Origin: Paratrimastix pyriformis
Taxonomy: Eukaryota > Preaxostyla > Paratrimastigidae
Assembly (NCBI GenBank): GCA_027972325.1
Contig: JAPMOS010000126.1
Span: 1-64,000, forward strand
Direction: 5' to 3'
DNA: 64,000 nucleotides
Shown: piece after piece, positions 1-11,777 of the stretch
How the letters are laid out: every line of letters starts with the position of its first letter
How positions within the stretch are numbered: position 1 is the stretch's first letter
The notes under the pieces: model-generated
The model's database searches: none
Told to the model about the DNA's origin: nothing
Seen by the model: only the letters and a program-made list of their open reading frames with translations
Translations under genes and position numbers: made by a program

Positions 1-173
1 CCACGTTCGGATGGGGGCCCTGGGCCTAATGACCTCGTGTTGGGCCCTCCTCGGCCGGGGCAGCCGCGGCGAGCGGAGCCCCAGTGGGTGGGTGATAGGG
101 GGGCGGCGGGGAGGTGGGGGTGCCTTGTGTCAGGGGTGCGGCTCGTCGGCAGCCGCCCTGTTCCGCATGGTCA
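1..173. other. 3' flank of the RNase H/endonuclease element
   Basis: GC-rich sequence downstream of the element's stop codon. It probably holds the element's 3' UTR. No separate gene is seen, and no poly(A) or short-repeat tail can be picked out. Confidence 0.3.
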
Positions 174-2063
174 TCAGGGCCAGGGCGTCGCGCACGAGCA
201 GGGTGGCGAGGAGGAGAGGCACTTCTGGAGGCCCAGCCGGATCTCAGGCGGGGAGGCCGGGGTGGTCCGAGAGAGGGCCTGCAGCGTGGCCCGAGGGACG
301 ACTCCCCGCGCCGAGAGGACGACCGGGACCACGCGGCAGGGTTGCCCGGTGGCTTTCGAGATCGACCGACAAAGCTCGGCGTAGTGGGTGGCTTTTCCCG
401 CTGCCAGGGCGGGCCAACCCTGGCTGTCGCCCCCTGTGATGGCCACGTCCACGAGCCACCAGGCGCCGTCGGGGGCCCGAGACTGCAGGACCAGGTCCGG
501 GTGCAGGTCTCGGAAGGCCGCTGGGATCTCATCCAGCAGGGGTTGCGGGAGGGCCGGCTGACGGTTGGTTGCCGAGACGCCCAGGTAGTGCCGGATCACC
601 CAGGCGTCCTGGCCGCCGAACCAGGCCCATAGGCGGCGGACGGCACGGTCGTGCCTGGCCGTGTAGTAATGGTGGAACCTGCCGCAGGCCGACAGCAGGT
701 GGGCCATGGTCTCTGGCCCCGTGGCAGAGCGGGCAGGGTGTGGTCCAGGCAGCGCCCCTTGGCCCGCGTAGAGGGCGCGGATGGTTGCCAGGGTGGGGAA
801 CGTGCCAAAGAGCAGCCAGACGAGGCGGCGCACCTTCCAGGCGGGGGCCGCGAGCTGCCGCCAGGCCGCCGAGGCCAGCTTCTGCTCGAGTGTGTCGAGG
901 GTCACCCCCGATGAGGCCATGCTCCGGCGCTGTAGCCACTCGCGGCTGTCTTCCTCACATTGGAGGGCAAGGCAGAACCCCCGGGCCGCGGCGGTGGTGA
1001 ACGGTCGAGCAGGGAACGGCAGGGGCGCATCCACCGGTCCTGATGGCCGGAACCGGAGCGGGGCTGGGCAGGTGAGGCCGATCTGTTGCGGGGGCGGCAG
1101 GCTTCCGGGGTTGGTGGCGGGGGGCGGCGGGTCTGCCGCCGCGGCCTCCCCCGCCAGGCGGTCAGCTTGCAGGTTCCCCCACAGTTGGGGGGCATGGGGG
1201 ACGGCGACGTCGGCGTGTGATGGGACGTGGTGACAGAGGAGGCGCGGCCAGCGGGAGAGCAGCTCGTCGCGGATCCGGAGGACGGTCTGCTGGCACTGAG
1301 ACAGGCCACAGGACCGGCAAAGGGCGCCGAGGGCGTATGAGCTGTCGGAGAGGAGCAGGATGGCTCGGCTCGGTGACACCCGCTCCCTGCTGAGCAGCTC
1401 GGCGGCCAGGCGGATGGCCTCCACCTCGGCCTGTGCGTTGCTGGTGGGCCACAGGAGCGTGCGGCGGAGCGCCACCGCTCTGCCGTCGGGGTGGATCAGG
1501 ACGGCGGCCGCGCCCCCCCTCAGGAGCCCCTCGGGTCCGACCTCGAAGGAGCCGTCCGTGAAAACCTGTATCGAGTCCGCCGGCAAGGTGGGCAGCAGCT
1601 CCGCGAGACCCATCAGGCGGAGCTCCTTCCGGCGGTCGCGGTGGCCGGCCCCCTGCGGGAAGACGTGGGCCCCCCGGACGAGCTGGTTCCGGAGGAGCCA
1701 GCCTGGCCGCCGGGAGTTGGGGACGAGGCTGTAGGCGTGCCGGGCCTGGTCGTGCGCCAGCCATTGCCACAGGGCCTCAGGGACGGCGATCTCCGTGGCG
1801 CAGGACCTGCGGCGGCGCGGCGGCGGGCTGGGGAGTGAGGGGCGGGCGGCGGCCACCAGGACGCGGGCGAAGGCGTGGGGGCGGGCCCATTGGTCGAGGA
1901 AGTGGCCACCTGGCGGGGGGTTGACGAAAGTAAGCCCAGGACCCCCCACAGGGTCCTGAGCTGCGATTACTTCCGGTGAAACCTTAAGCCGGGGCAGGTC
2001 ATGTTCCCCCGACCGACAGCCGCTCTCATCTCTCACGCCGCCATTTCTGGCGCGTCGGCCCAT
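174..2063 (-). mobile_element. Non-LTR retrotransposon, 5'-truncated: RNase H plus restriction-like endonuclease
   Basis: One open frame of about 630 codons on the minus strand. A ribonuclease H domain is visible around residues 165-315: it starts at VFTDGSFE, carries an acidic E in AEVEAIRLA, DSSYALGAL and a late Asp in QADRLAGEA. A zinc-binding stretch follows (AHLLSACGRFHHYY), then a C-terminal nuclease with the spaced pattern HPDLVL ... WWLVDVAI ... GKATHYAEL, which fits the PD-(D/E)XK restriction-like endonucleases of R2/CRE-type elements. No reverse transcriptase lies upstream, so the element is 5'-truncated. The first cysteines of the zinc motif (CPLCHG, about 720-745) are in another frame than the rest, which indicates one frameshift or a consensus error. 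RNase H joined directly to such an endonuclease is uncommon. Confidence 0.7.
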
Positions 2064-2233
2064 CCTCGGACGAGGACTTCCCGATATTTGAGCTGTCTTG
2101 CCGGCTGGCGAGGCCGACTAACCGAGCCAGAGCACGGCTCTTCCGGTGTCCTGTCCCCGCGAGTGCAGGGTCGGATGGTTTTTATCCTCAATTCCGGAAT
2201 GTGGAGCCCAGGTACGGCGTGTGGGGAAAATGG

Positions 2234-2296
2234 GGGGAGGAGGACGGGATTGAACCCGCGACCTCGGGTGCTGCAGGGTTGCGCTCTAACCGCTGA
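2234..2296 (-). tRNA. tRNA-like fragment at the left edge of the GAT array
   Basis: On the minus strand this reads as a tRNA body without its 5' acceptor strand: a D-arm end (AGCGGTTAGAGC), a central segment with CTGCAGC, an AGGTC variable loop and a T-arm-like GGGTTCAATCCCG followed by CTCCTCC. The T-stem and anticodon stem do not pair well, so it is a pseudo-tRNA or truncated gene. It abuts the GAT microsatellite of TIR-1 exactly where the 5' acceptor would be. Confidence 0.45.
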
Positions 2297-3605
<1,309 letters not shown>

Positions 3606-4422
3606 GATCATGCAATATGGTGTGGGATGATGCCAAATGGTGTGGGATGGTGTACTGCATCATCCCACTCCACCCCACGCCATCGCACACCATTTCGCAG
3701 CATCCCACACCATTCACACCATTACACATCATCTCAGGCCATACTGCATCATCTCACACCATATTGCGTCGTCCAACACCACCCCACACCATCCCACACC
3801 ATTCCACATCATCCCACACCACCCCACACCACCCCACACCACCCCACACCACCCCACACCATCCCGTGCCGTGATATGCTGTGCCGTTGTGCCCCATCTT
3901 TCCCTCTGTGTTCCACCCCCCCAACCACCCCAGAGGGTCATCGGCTCTTGGAAACGCTCGAAAACACCCCAAAAAATGTTTCCCGCGGCATGGGGATGCT
4001 CCCACAAGTGATTGGTGCGAGTTTCCGGTCAATGTGCGTCTCCCCATTTTTTGGTCATTTTCACCCCGTCTATGTCACCCCACCCGTCCCATACCGGTGT
4101 CACACCCATAAAAACACACTGGCAAAGTGCTCACCACACACCCGGGGTGCTCCCACGAAACGGGGTCAACGGCCGACCAACCGTTGGGGAGATACGGGGT
4201 CGGCCGGTTTTGAACCGTGGTGCTCGACATTGGTTTTTTCGGAATTTTGTATAGGAAAATGAAAAATTATGGGTCTCATGGTGTATGGACCCTTCATCCG
4301 GGGGGTCTGAAAATCATGGCGGGGGGGTAATCACACACGGAGAACACGAATATCGTGTCAGAATCAAAATCGCTGCAGTTTGGGTACTTTGTAAAAACCG
4401 CGGAAAGCCACCGCGCAATCTA
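3606..4422 (+). mobile_element. TIR element copy 1 (one terminal end plus minisatellite)
   Basis: A minisatellite of the type CCCACACCAC (about 3606-3885) is followed by a unique block (about 3890-4422) that is nearly identical to both terminal repeats of the complete copy at 8619-11740. Its outer end reads GTAAAAACC ... GCAATCTA and aligns with the inner-to-outer end of that copy (GTAAAAGCC ... AGAATCTA). The opposite terminal repeat is missing, so this copy is one-ended. Directly after it comes the 3' part of a tRNA-Leu gene. No transposase is encoded. Confidence 0.75.
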
Positions 4423-4463
4423 TAGTGTGTTCGCACGCGTGGGTTCGAATCCCACTCCTTGCA
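4423..4463 (+). tRNA. tRNA-Leu 3' fragment (variable arm, T-arm, acceptor)
   Basis: Plus-strand sequence with a GTGTG/CACGC variable arm, a perfect T-arm GTGGG-TTCGAAT-CCCAC, acceptor strand TCCTTGC and discriminator A, followed by a T7 run that would end Pol III transcription. The long variable arm and A73 point to tRNA-Leu. The 5' half and anticodon are absent; TIR copy 1 is in their place. A second, degenerate T-arm (GGTTCGAATCCCAATCC) lies at about 4497-4515, as if the 3' end had been duplicated. Confidence 0.7.
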
Positions 4464-4539
4464 ACTACTTTTTTTCCCAGAAAAAAAAAAACGAGGTTCG
4501 AATCCCAATCCCTGCGTTTCTTTTCCCTCGGTTACGGAC

Positions 4540-6490
4540 CCCGCGGGACCGGCCGGCCCGCCTCTGCGGTATTGGGCGAAGGCCTGCACGCCCCCGAAGG
4601 GGTCCAGTCGCTGGGTGGCCTCGTTGTAGACGACCAGCTCCCCGTCCAGGATGGCCGCCTCGACCGGCAGCTTCCCCGGGCTCCGGGCTGCATTACCCCG
4701 GGGGAATGGCGACAATTCATCGTGGGTGGGGGGTGGGGTGGATTGGAACCGGATGAAATTATTCGGAACCACTTATACACCATCCCCTTCCCCTCCTCCC
4801 CCACGAGGGGCGGTTCCCACGGTGGGTGATGTCCGCACGGGGGATCGGGGGTGATGATGATGACGGACGGGCATGGGGGTCCAGGCCCAGGGCCCGCTGC
4901 AGGTGGGGGAGAATCGCAGCCCGGTCGGCTGTGCTGTTCCGCCCCGACCTGCCCAGCCGACATCCACCCATAACACCCACCCACCGTCACGAGTGGTGGA
5001 GGGAGGGAGAGGAACGTGGTGGGCGGTGGTGAGGGCGCTGCGTGGTGGGCGGACCTGCTGATGATGGCCTGTGATCCTGTGCGGTGTGCTGTGAGGGAGG
5101 GCGCTGCGTGGTGGGCGGACCTGCTGTAGATGGTGACCCGGCCGCCTTTGGTGACGTGCACCTGGAGCCGCTCCCCGTCAAATTTGCGTTCCACCTGACA
5201 CAGCTGCCCACTGGGTGGATGGATGGGTGGATGGGGATGGGGATGGGATCTGCTGTGGCACACCAGTGTGTGCGTGTGTGTGCATGTGTGTGTGTGTGTG
5301 GGGGGAGGGGGGCACGCCACCACCACCAAACAACCCACCCACCCCCCGGTCGGCCGCATCTCTCGCGGACTTTGCCCGTGCGATGACATCCCTGACGGAG
5401 CGAGCCGGAGAGCAGAGCATGCACCGGTGGAAGGTCCCCGGCACCAGCACCGCCCTGGGGTTGGAGCCGCAATCCCGCTGGGGCCCTGCCCCGGCCCCGG
5501 CCCCTGCCCCCGAGTCAAGATGATCGCCCGCTGCGAGCGCCCGACAGGCCGCTAAAAGATTCGCCTGGTGGGGATATAGACGTAAAGGGAAGCTGATGGG
5601 AGGAGGGTGGGATGTCGACCTGCCTGTTGAAAAGCCGATAGAACCCGGGGTGGAAGGCGTTCATCAGAATCGACTCGTGCACGGTGATCCCGAGGTCACG
5701 CAAGATGACCCGCGTGACCCACTTGGCTTCGAGCGCCACAACGGCCTTGGGGGAGAGGAGATGGGTGGGGTTGGGGGGGTTGGGGGGGTTGGGGAGAGGA
5801 GACGGGTGGGGGTGATGATGGTCTACGCAACAATCGCCACCCTCCGACCAGACCTTGAAGAGATCGCAGATCACTTGCTGCTGTGGCCGAAGGCTAGGTT
5901 TCCCGGGTTCGGGTGGGGCCTCCGGAGGCGCGGGATGCGCCGGGGTGCTAGCCCCGGCCGCCAACTCATCCAGCAGGGAGTTGAGACGGTCCAGGGTGAG
6001 CCGCGCCCCGATCGGGGGCTGAGTTGTTTGAAAAATAGTTTGAATTTGAATTTGTGGATGGTCCCACAGACATGCCGACGCGAGATCTCCATCACCCGTT
6101 CGCTCAGGTCACCGAGTGTCTCCCGTGACTGGGCAACCGATGTTCCGGACGGAACCTGCCGCCGAGAGTTTGGTCACAGAGGAGAGCTTGAAAACAGACC
6201 CGCCAATGGTAGAGAAGTTCATCAGTCGCTGGGGAAGCATAATAGACGGCAAGCAGGCGGGCCAAGCGGTCTTCGCGGAGGCCATACACCCGGGAGTCAA
6301 ATTGGGGGAGGATGATCCGAAAAAATTGAAAAGAATCTGGAATTGTGTAATGTTGGAAAAAGTTCTTAAGCTCTGTAGAGACGCGGAACCCCTTCCGGAC
6401 GCCTGTTATCTTTGAAAGTTTCTGGGGACAGATTCTCATTTGGCCAAATTTCGAGGGGAAAGCAACAAACCTCAAACAGGTGGGCAACAT
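4540..6490 (-). CDS. LIG4: DNA ligase IV-like ATP-dependent DNA ligase, 3'-truncated
   Basis: Minus-strand gene with about seven exons. The N-terminal DNA-binding region has FFRIILPQFDSRVYGLRED, then LTLDRLNSLLDEL, KWVTRVILRDLGITVHESI and FHPGFYRLFN, which follow the order of eukaryotic LIG4. The nucleotidyl-transfer motif I is VERKFDGERLQVH (about 5150-5195), whose Lys should be the AMP-linked residue; motif III-like ILDGELVVYN lies at about 4615-4660. Similarity stops after DPFGGVQAFAQYR at about 4545. The rest of the adenylation domain, the OB fold and the BRCT repeats are missing, and tRNA-like DNA and TIR copy 1 follow. The first Met is uncertain (6490 or 6439). LIG4 seals breaks in non-homologous end joining with XRCC4. 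It is divergent from the SPRY gene. Confidence 0.8.
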
Positions 6491-6610
6491 CGAGAAAGGA
6501 GGGTGGGGGGCCCAACCCGAAAAGACAGAGCTTGAAAGAAAGGCGGTGGGTATGTGCCTCCGGGTTCTAACGGTCGCTGGCGAGAACAAACCGACTGCGG
6601 TGGTGAGGCG

Positions 6611-7260
6611 ATGCCTGCGCAAGAAGAGGACCCCAACAAGTTCTCCAGTTATCGGGAGGAGTCAGAGATCATGATTTCAGAGGATGGTTTGCAAATAAAC
6701 TGCAGAATTGATGACGAGGAGCCGGACACGGCCCTCCTTGGTGTTTCGCCCATTGACAACTCGTTGTCGTGTTACTTTGAGATCCGCATTGTCCGATTGC
6801 CAGATGGTGGAATGGTGGCCATCGGACTTGCCGACTCTGATTATCCAACTGAGGAGGAAGAAATCGGATGGCGACGCACCAGTATCGGGTTTCACTCTGA
6901 CAATGGCGGCATTTATCATTGTGAACCAGATGATTGCATCTACGGGTATCCCACCTATGGACAGGGTGACGTGGTTGGGTGCGGCCTGGTTCCAGCCACC
7001 TGTCAGGTCTATTTCACCCTGAACGGGACGCTCCTTGGCTCGCCGTGCCGGGACGTTGAGCCCAAAGGGTTTTTCTTCCCCGCCGTTTCTTTTGACGGGC
7101 CGATCGTTCTGCAGGTCTCACCCACCGGCACTATACATAACATGCCCAACCAACCATGTAGGCCAACTTTGGCACAAAGCCATTTCTCTACGACCCCTCC
7201 GTCAACCTTCCCCCCTCGCTCACCCGTCAGATGGACTACTTCTCTCATCGGCTTCGGTAG
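6611..7260 (+). CDS. SPRY (B30.2) domain protein, two exons, 200 aa
   Basis: Exon 1 is 6611-7114 and exon 2 is 7162-7260, with a 47-bp GT-AG intron that joins in phase 0 (GPIVLQ then ANFGTKPFLYD). The protein is essentially one SPRY domain: YFEIRIV, VAIGLADSDYP, IGFHSDNGGIYH, GDVVGCGLV, VYFTLNGTLLG, FFPAVSFDG and a closing NFG motif. This matches the RanBP9/RanBP10 style of SPRY, a protein-binding beta sandwich. No second domain (LisH, CTLH) is encoded before the stop at 7258-7260. The start is the ATG at 6611. It shares a promoter region of under 200 bp with the divergent ligase gene. Confidence 0.85.
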
Positions 7261-7607
7261 TGTCGATTACCCCCCCCCCCCCCCCCCCCCCATGTCGTTT
7301 CTCTCGGTCCTCCCTCGGACAAGCCCGGCCCAAAGAGCGCTGCTTCTCCAACACCATTCCCAAAGACCGCAAAACTAAAAAGAAACGAAAAAAACCGCCG
7401 TCGAGAAGACAGACGTAAAGATGATGCATAGCTCCAAATCCGGGGAGGGATGGGGGGGTGAGAGAGATGGGTGGGGGTTATATCCACAAAAAAACCAAAT
7501 TCGACACACCGATCCACCACGCACCCCCCATGCTTGGTACCCGAAGGAATCCTTGTGAGAGCGGATAAGGGGCGCGCGTAGGAGAGCGAGCTTGATGGCC
7601 ACGCGGC
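7261..7607. other. Intergenic region between converging genes
   Basis: 3' flanks of the SPRY gene (+) and of the membrane-protein gene (-). It contains a run of about 20 C at 7271-7291. Nothing else recognised. Confidence 0.5.
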
Positions 7608-8496
7608 TTAGAGGGCGACCGCAGCCGAGGGGTAGGGCTGGGCGGGCATCTGGATGGTGAGGGTGGGCTGCACGGGCTGCATCTGGATGGCCACCCCATG
7701 GGGGCGAGCCGCAGGCATCCCCGCCATGCTCACCTCGACGGGAACCCCGACCACCGGATGGGGGTGTCCATAGGCAGGCTGGGGGGGAGGGGCGAGAGGG
7801 GCGAGAGTACCGATGAGCGATTGCGAGGGGCTTGCAAAAAGACGGCCAGACAGAGGCTGCCATCGGGTTGGGGGCGTAGGCCGAGGTGGGCATGGCGATG
7901 GGGACTCCGGCGCCGGACTGGGGAACCGCGGCGACAGCCACCACACCCGTGGCGGCGACGGCCCCGGCCGCGTTGGCGGGCTCGCTCGAAAAGCCCTAGA
8001 AATGGCCAAAGAAGAGGCGTGGGTGACGCCGTGCGAAGAAGGCGGGTGGAAGGGACCTTCACCAATACCCACTCATACCAGAAGGCGAGCAGGGCAGCAA
8101 TCAGAGACACGATGGTGAACGGAATGACCGCGCCGATGGCCTTGACTTGGCCGATCATCCAAATGATCCACGCAATGGTCATCGTAACCCAGCAAACGGT
8201 CTCCAGGATAAGGAAAATAACGAAGCGGCGGCCGAAGATGGCGTGAGCTTTGCGAAGGTTTTTGTTGAAGGTCACCAGCATCAAGGCCGACCCAACAGTG
8301 ACGCAAGCGAATCCCGCGTAGATCCTACTCAGAGGCGTCGAAGTGAGCGCAAGGGGGAACAACAGCAGATCTCGGACGTTGCGATATAGAAGATCAAATA
8401 GCCAAGAGCCTTCAGACCCAAGCAAATCAACATCATAGTCATGACTTTCTTTGCTGGGGTGTTCAGCCCCTTATAGGGATTGATGCTGCACTTCAT
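7608..8496 (-). CDS. Four-helix membrane protein with Pro/Ala/Gln-rich tail, 233 aa
   Basis: Four exons join without phase errors: 8496-8378, 8324-8057, 7995-7852 and 7778-7608 (702 nt). Start MKCSINPYKG; the stop is TAA at 7608-7610. Hydrophobic segments are MTMMLICLGLKALGYLIFYI, ACVTVGSALMLVTF, FVIFLILETVCWVTMTIAWI and VIPFTIVSLIAALLAFW, then a short charged turn and a cytosol-like tail rich in Pro, Ala and Gln (QMQPVQPTLTIQMPAQP). The four-helix layout with a soft tail resembles small vesicle/endomembrane tetraspanners, but no family motif is recognised. The start codon is about 70 bp downstream of the tRNA-Ser 3' end on the same strand. Confidence 0.75.
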
Positions 8497-8566
8497 TCGG
8501 CTGGGAGTTGGCAGATGGACCGGGGATTGGAAGGCTTGCGCTTTGTTTTTTTGGGAGCAAAAATTT

Positions 8567-8618
8567 CGCAACCTCCAGGGATTGAACCTGGGCGGGACAA
8601 GTCCCACCGCCTTAGCAG
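8567..8618 (-). tRNA. tRNA-Ser(GCU), 3' part split off by an insertion
   Basis: Minus strand: anticodon loop CTGCTAA (anticodon GCT), 3' anticodon strand GGCGG, a long variable arm GGGACTTGTCCC, T-arm CCAGG-TTCAATC-CCTGG, acceptor strand AGGTTGC and discriminator G, as expected for eukaryotic tRNA-Ser. A T5 run follows. Its acceptor strand pairs with GCAACTT, and its anticodon strand with CCGCC, of the 5' part at 11741-11774. CAG at 8616-8618 is the target duplication. Counting the duplication once, the two parts give an 83-nt tRNA. Confidence 0.9.
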
Positions 8619-9580
8619 TAGATTCTACGTCAGCTTTCTTCGGCTTTTACAAAGTCCCCAAAGTGCAGCGATTTTGATTCTGACACGATATTCGTGTTCT
8701 CCATGTGTGATTACCCCCCCGCCATGATTTTCAGACCCCCCGGATGAAGGGTCCATACACCATGAGACCCATAATTTTTCATTTTCCTATACAAAAATTC
8801 CGAAAAAACCAATGTCGAGCACCACGGTTCAAAACCGGCCGACCCCGTATCTCCCCAACGGTTGGTCGGCCGTTGACCCCGTTTCGTGGGAGCACCCCGG
8901 GTGTGTGGTGAGCACTTTGACAGTGTGTTTTTATGGGTGTGACACCGGTATGGGACGGGTGGGGTGACATAGACGGGGTGAAAATGACCAAAAAACGGGT
9001 TGACACACATTGACCGGAAACTCGCACCAATCACTTGTGGGAGCATCTCCATGCCGCGGGAAACATTTTTTGGGGTGTTTTGGAGCGTTTCCAAGAGCTG
9101 ATGACCCTCTGGGGTGGTTGGGGGGGTGGGACACAGAGGGAAAGATGGGGCACAACGGCACAGCATATCACGGCACGGCATGGTGTGGGATGGTGTGGGA
9201 TGGTGTGGGATGGTGTGGGATGGTGTGGGATGGTGTGGGATGGTGTGTGGTGGTGTGTGGTGTGGGATGATGCGGAATGATGCGGAATGATGCGGAATGA
9301 TGTGGGATGGTGTGGGATTGTGTGGGGTGGTGTGGTGGGATGGTGTGGGATGGTGTGTGGTGGTGTGTGGTGTGGGATGATGCGGAATGATGCGAAATGA
9401 TGCGGAATGATGTGGGATGGTGTGGGATTGTGTGGGGTGGTGTGGTGGGATGGTGTGGAATGGTGAAGAATGGTGCAGAATGGTGGGATGATGCAATATG
9501 GGCATCATCATCATCCCAGTCATCATCATCATCATCCCAGTCATCATCATCATCATCCCAGTCATCATCATCATCATCAG

Positions 9581-9679
<99 letters not shown>

Positions 9680-9754
9680 CAGTCATCATCATCATCCCAG
9701 TCATCATCATCATCCCAGTCATCATCATCATCCCAGTCATCATCATCATCCCAG

Positions 9755-9808
<54 letters not shown>

Positions 9809-9833
9809 CCAGTCATCATCATCATCATCCCAG

Positions 9834-9893
<60 letters not shown>

Positions 9894-10084
9894 GATCATC
9901 ATCCGATCACCATCATCATCATCCGATCATCATCATCATCCAATCATCATCCAATCATCATCCAATCATCATCCAATCATCATCCAATCGTCATCCAATC
10001 ATCATCCAGATCATCATCATCATCATCATCATCCAGATCATCATCCAGATCATCATCCAGATCATCATCCAGATCATCATCCAG

Positions 10085-10124
<40 letters not shown>

Positions 10125-10168
10125 CCACCACCACCACCACCCCATCACCACCATCACCACCATCACCC

Positions 10169-10214
<46 letters not shown>

Positions 10215-11740
10215 GTCGTCATCATCATCATCATCATCATCGTCATCATCATCATCATCATCCAGTCATCACATCATCATCACCCAGTCATCATCATCAT
10301 CATCATCACCCAGTCATCATCATCATCGTCATCCAATCATCATCATCATCATCCAATCATCATCATCATCCAATCATCATCATCATCCAGTCATCATCAT
10401 CATCCAGTCATCATCATCATCCAGTCATCATCATCATCCAGTCATCATCATCATCCAGTCATCATCATCATGTGGGGTGGAATGCTGTGGATATGGTGTG
10501 GGGTGGTGTGGGGTGGGTGGTACAGTGGTGGTGTGTGGTGGTGTGGTGTGTGGTGGTGTGGTGGTGGGATGATGTGGGATGATGGGATGACAGATGGGTT
10601 GGATGATGCAACATGGTGTGGGATGATGCGAAATAGTGTGGGATAGTGTGGGATGGTGTGGGATGGGTGGTGCGTTATGGTGGGTGCAATATGGTGTGGT
10701 GTGTGGGATGATGCGAAATGGTGTTGGATGATCCCATATTGCATGATCCCACACCACCCCCACACCACCAGACCATTCCACACCACCCCACACCATACCG
10801 CATCAGCCCACATCATTCCGCACCATCCCACCCCGCCCCACCCCACCCCACCCCATCCCACCCCACCCCACCCCACACCATCCAACACCACCCCACACCA
10901 TCCAACACCACCCCACACCACCCCACACCACCCCACACCACCCCACACCACCCCACACAATCCCACACAATCCCACACCATCCCACATCATTCTGCACCA
11001 TTCCACCCCATCCCACCCCACCACACACCACCACACACCACCCCACACCATACTGCATCGTCCCACCCCACCACACACCACCACACACCACCACACACCA
11101 TCCCACACCATCCCACACCACCCCACACCATCCCACACCATCCCACACCATCCCACACCATCCCACACCATCCCACACCATGCCGTGCCGTGATATGCTG
11201 TGCCGTTGTGCCCCATCTTTCCCTCTGTGTCCCACCCCCCCAACCACCCCAGAGGGTCATCAGCTCTTGAAACGCTCCAAACACCCCAAAAAATGTTTCC
11301 CGCGGCATGGAGATGCTCCCACAAGTGATTGGTGCGAGTTTCCGGTCAATGTGTGTCAACCCGTTTTTTGGTCATTTTCACCCCGTCTATGTCACCCCAC
11401 CCGTCCCATACCGGTGTCACACCCATAAAAACACACTGTCAAAGTGCTCACCACACACCCGGGGTGCTCCCACGAAACGGGGTCAACGGCCGACCAACCG
11501 TTTGGGAGATACGGGGTCGGCCGGTTTTGAACCGTGGTGCTCGACATTGGTTTTTTCGGAATTTTTGTATAGGAAAATGAAAAATTATGGGTCTCATGGT
11601 GTATGGACCCTTCATCCGGGGGGTCTGAAAATCATGGCGGGGGGGTAATCACACATGGAGAACACGAATATCGTGTCAGAATCAAAATCGCTGCACTTTG
11701 GGGACTTTGTAAAAGCCGGAGAATGTTGCCGTAGGGCCTA
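8619..11740. mobile_element. 3,122-bp TIR element inserted in a tRNA-Ser anticodon loop (TIR-2)
   Basis: The ends are TAGATTCTACG (left) and, read inward from the right, TAGGCCCTACG. Both continue into CGGCTTTTACAAAGTCCCC and a near-identical inverted repeat of about 550 bp (8619-9175 and 11190-11740). The repeats are flanked by CAG on both sides (8616-8618 and 11741-11743), a 3-bp target duplication. Inside come GGTGTGGGAT-type minisatellites (about 9175-9490 and 10470-11190) and an (ATC)n array (about 9500-10470). There is no transposase gene, so the copy is non-autonomous. The family is not recognised. Long inverted repeats around simple repeats resemble foldback elements. Confidence 0.85.
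9500..10470. repeat. (ATC)n microsatellite core of the TIR element
   Basis: About 970 bp of ATC repeats with interruptions such as CCCAGTC, CCGATC, CCAGATC and short CAC stretches at about 10122-10165. It is open in several frames but not coding. It corresponds, inverted, to the GAT array at 2297-3605. Confidence 0.9.
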
Positions 11741-11774
11741 CAGGGCGGCGCCTTAACCACTCGGCCAAAGTTGC
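11741..11774 (-). tRNA. tRNA-Ser(GCU), 5' part split off by an insertion
   Basis: Minus strand from 11774: acceptor strand GCAACTT, TG, D-arm GCCGAGTGGTTAAGGC (also the internal A box), base 26, 5' anticodon strand CCGCC and the first loop bases CTG. The continuation (CTAAGGCGG ...) lies 3.1 kb away at 8567-8618. The METTL4 start codon (11778) is only 3 bp from the tRNA 5' end on the opposite strand. Confidence 0.9.
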
Positions 11775-11777
11775 TTG

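Noticed and set aside
3606-3885. Telomere-like CCCACACC repeat
   Set aside because: It is the minisatellite part of the TIR element, is irregular, and recurs inside the complete copy away from any chromosome end.
9397-10646. Three overlapping ORFs of 370-391 codons
   Set aside because: They are all frames of the ATC array plus minisatellite in the TIR element.
8619-11740. A genuine 3.1-kb tRNA intron
   Set aside because: The position (after base 34) is not the canonical site, and the terminal inverted repeats plus 3-bp duplication indicate transposition.
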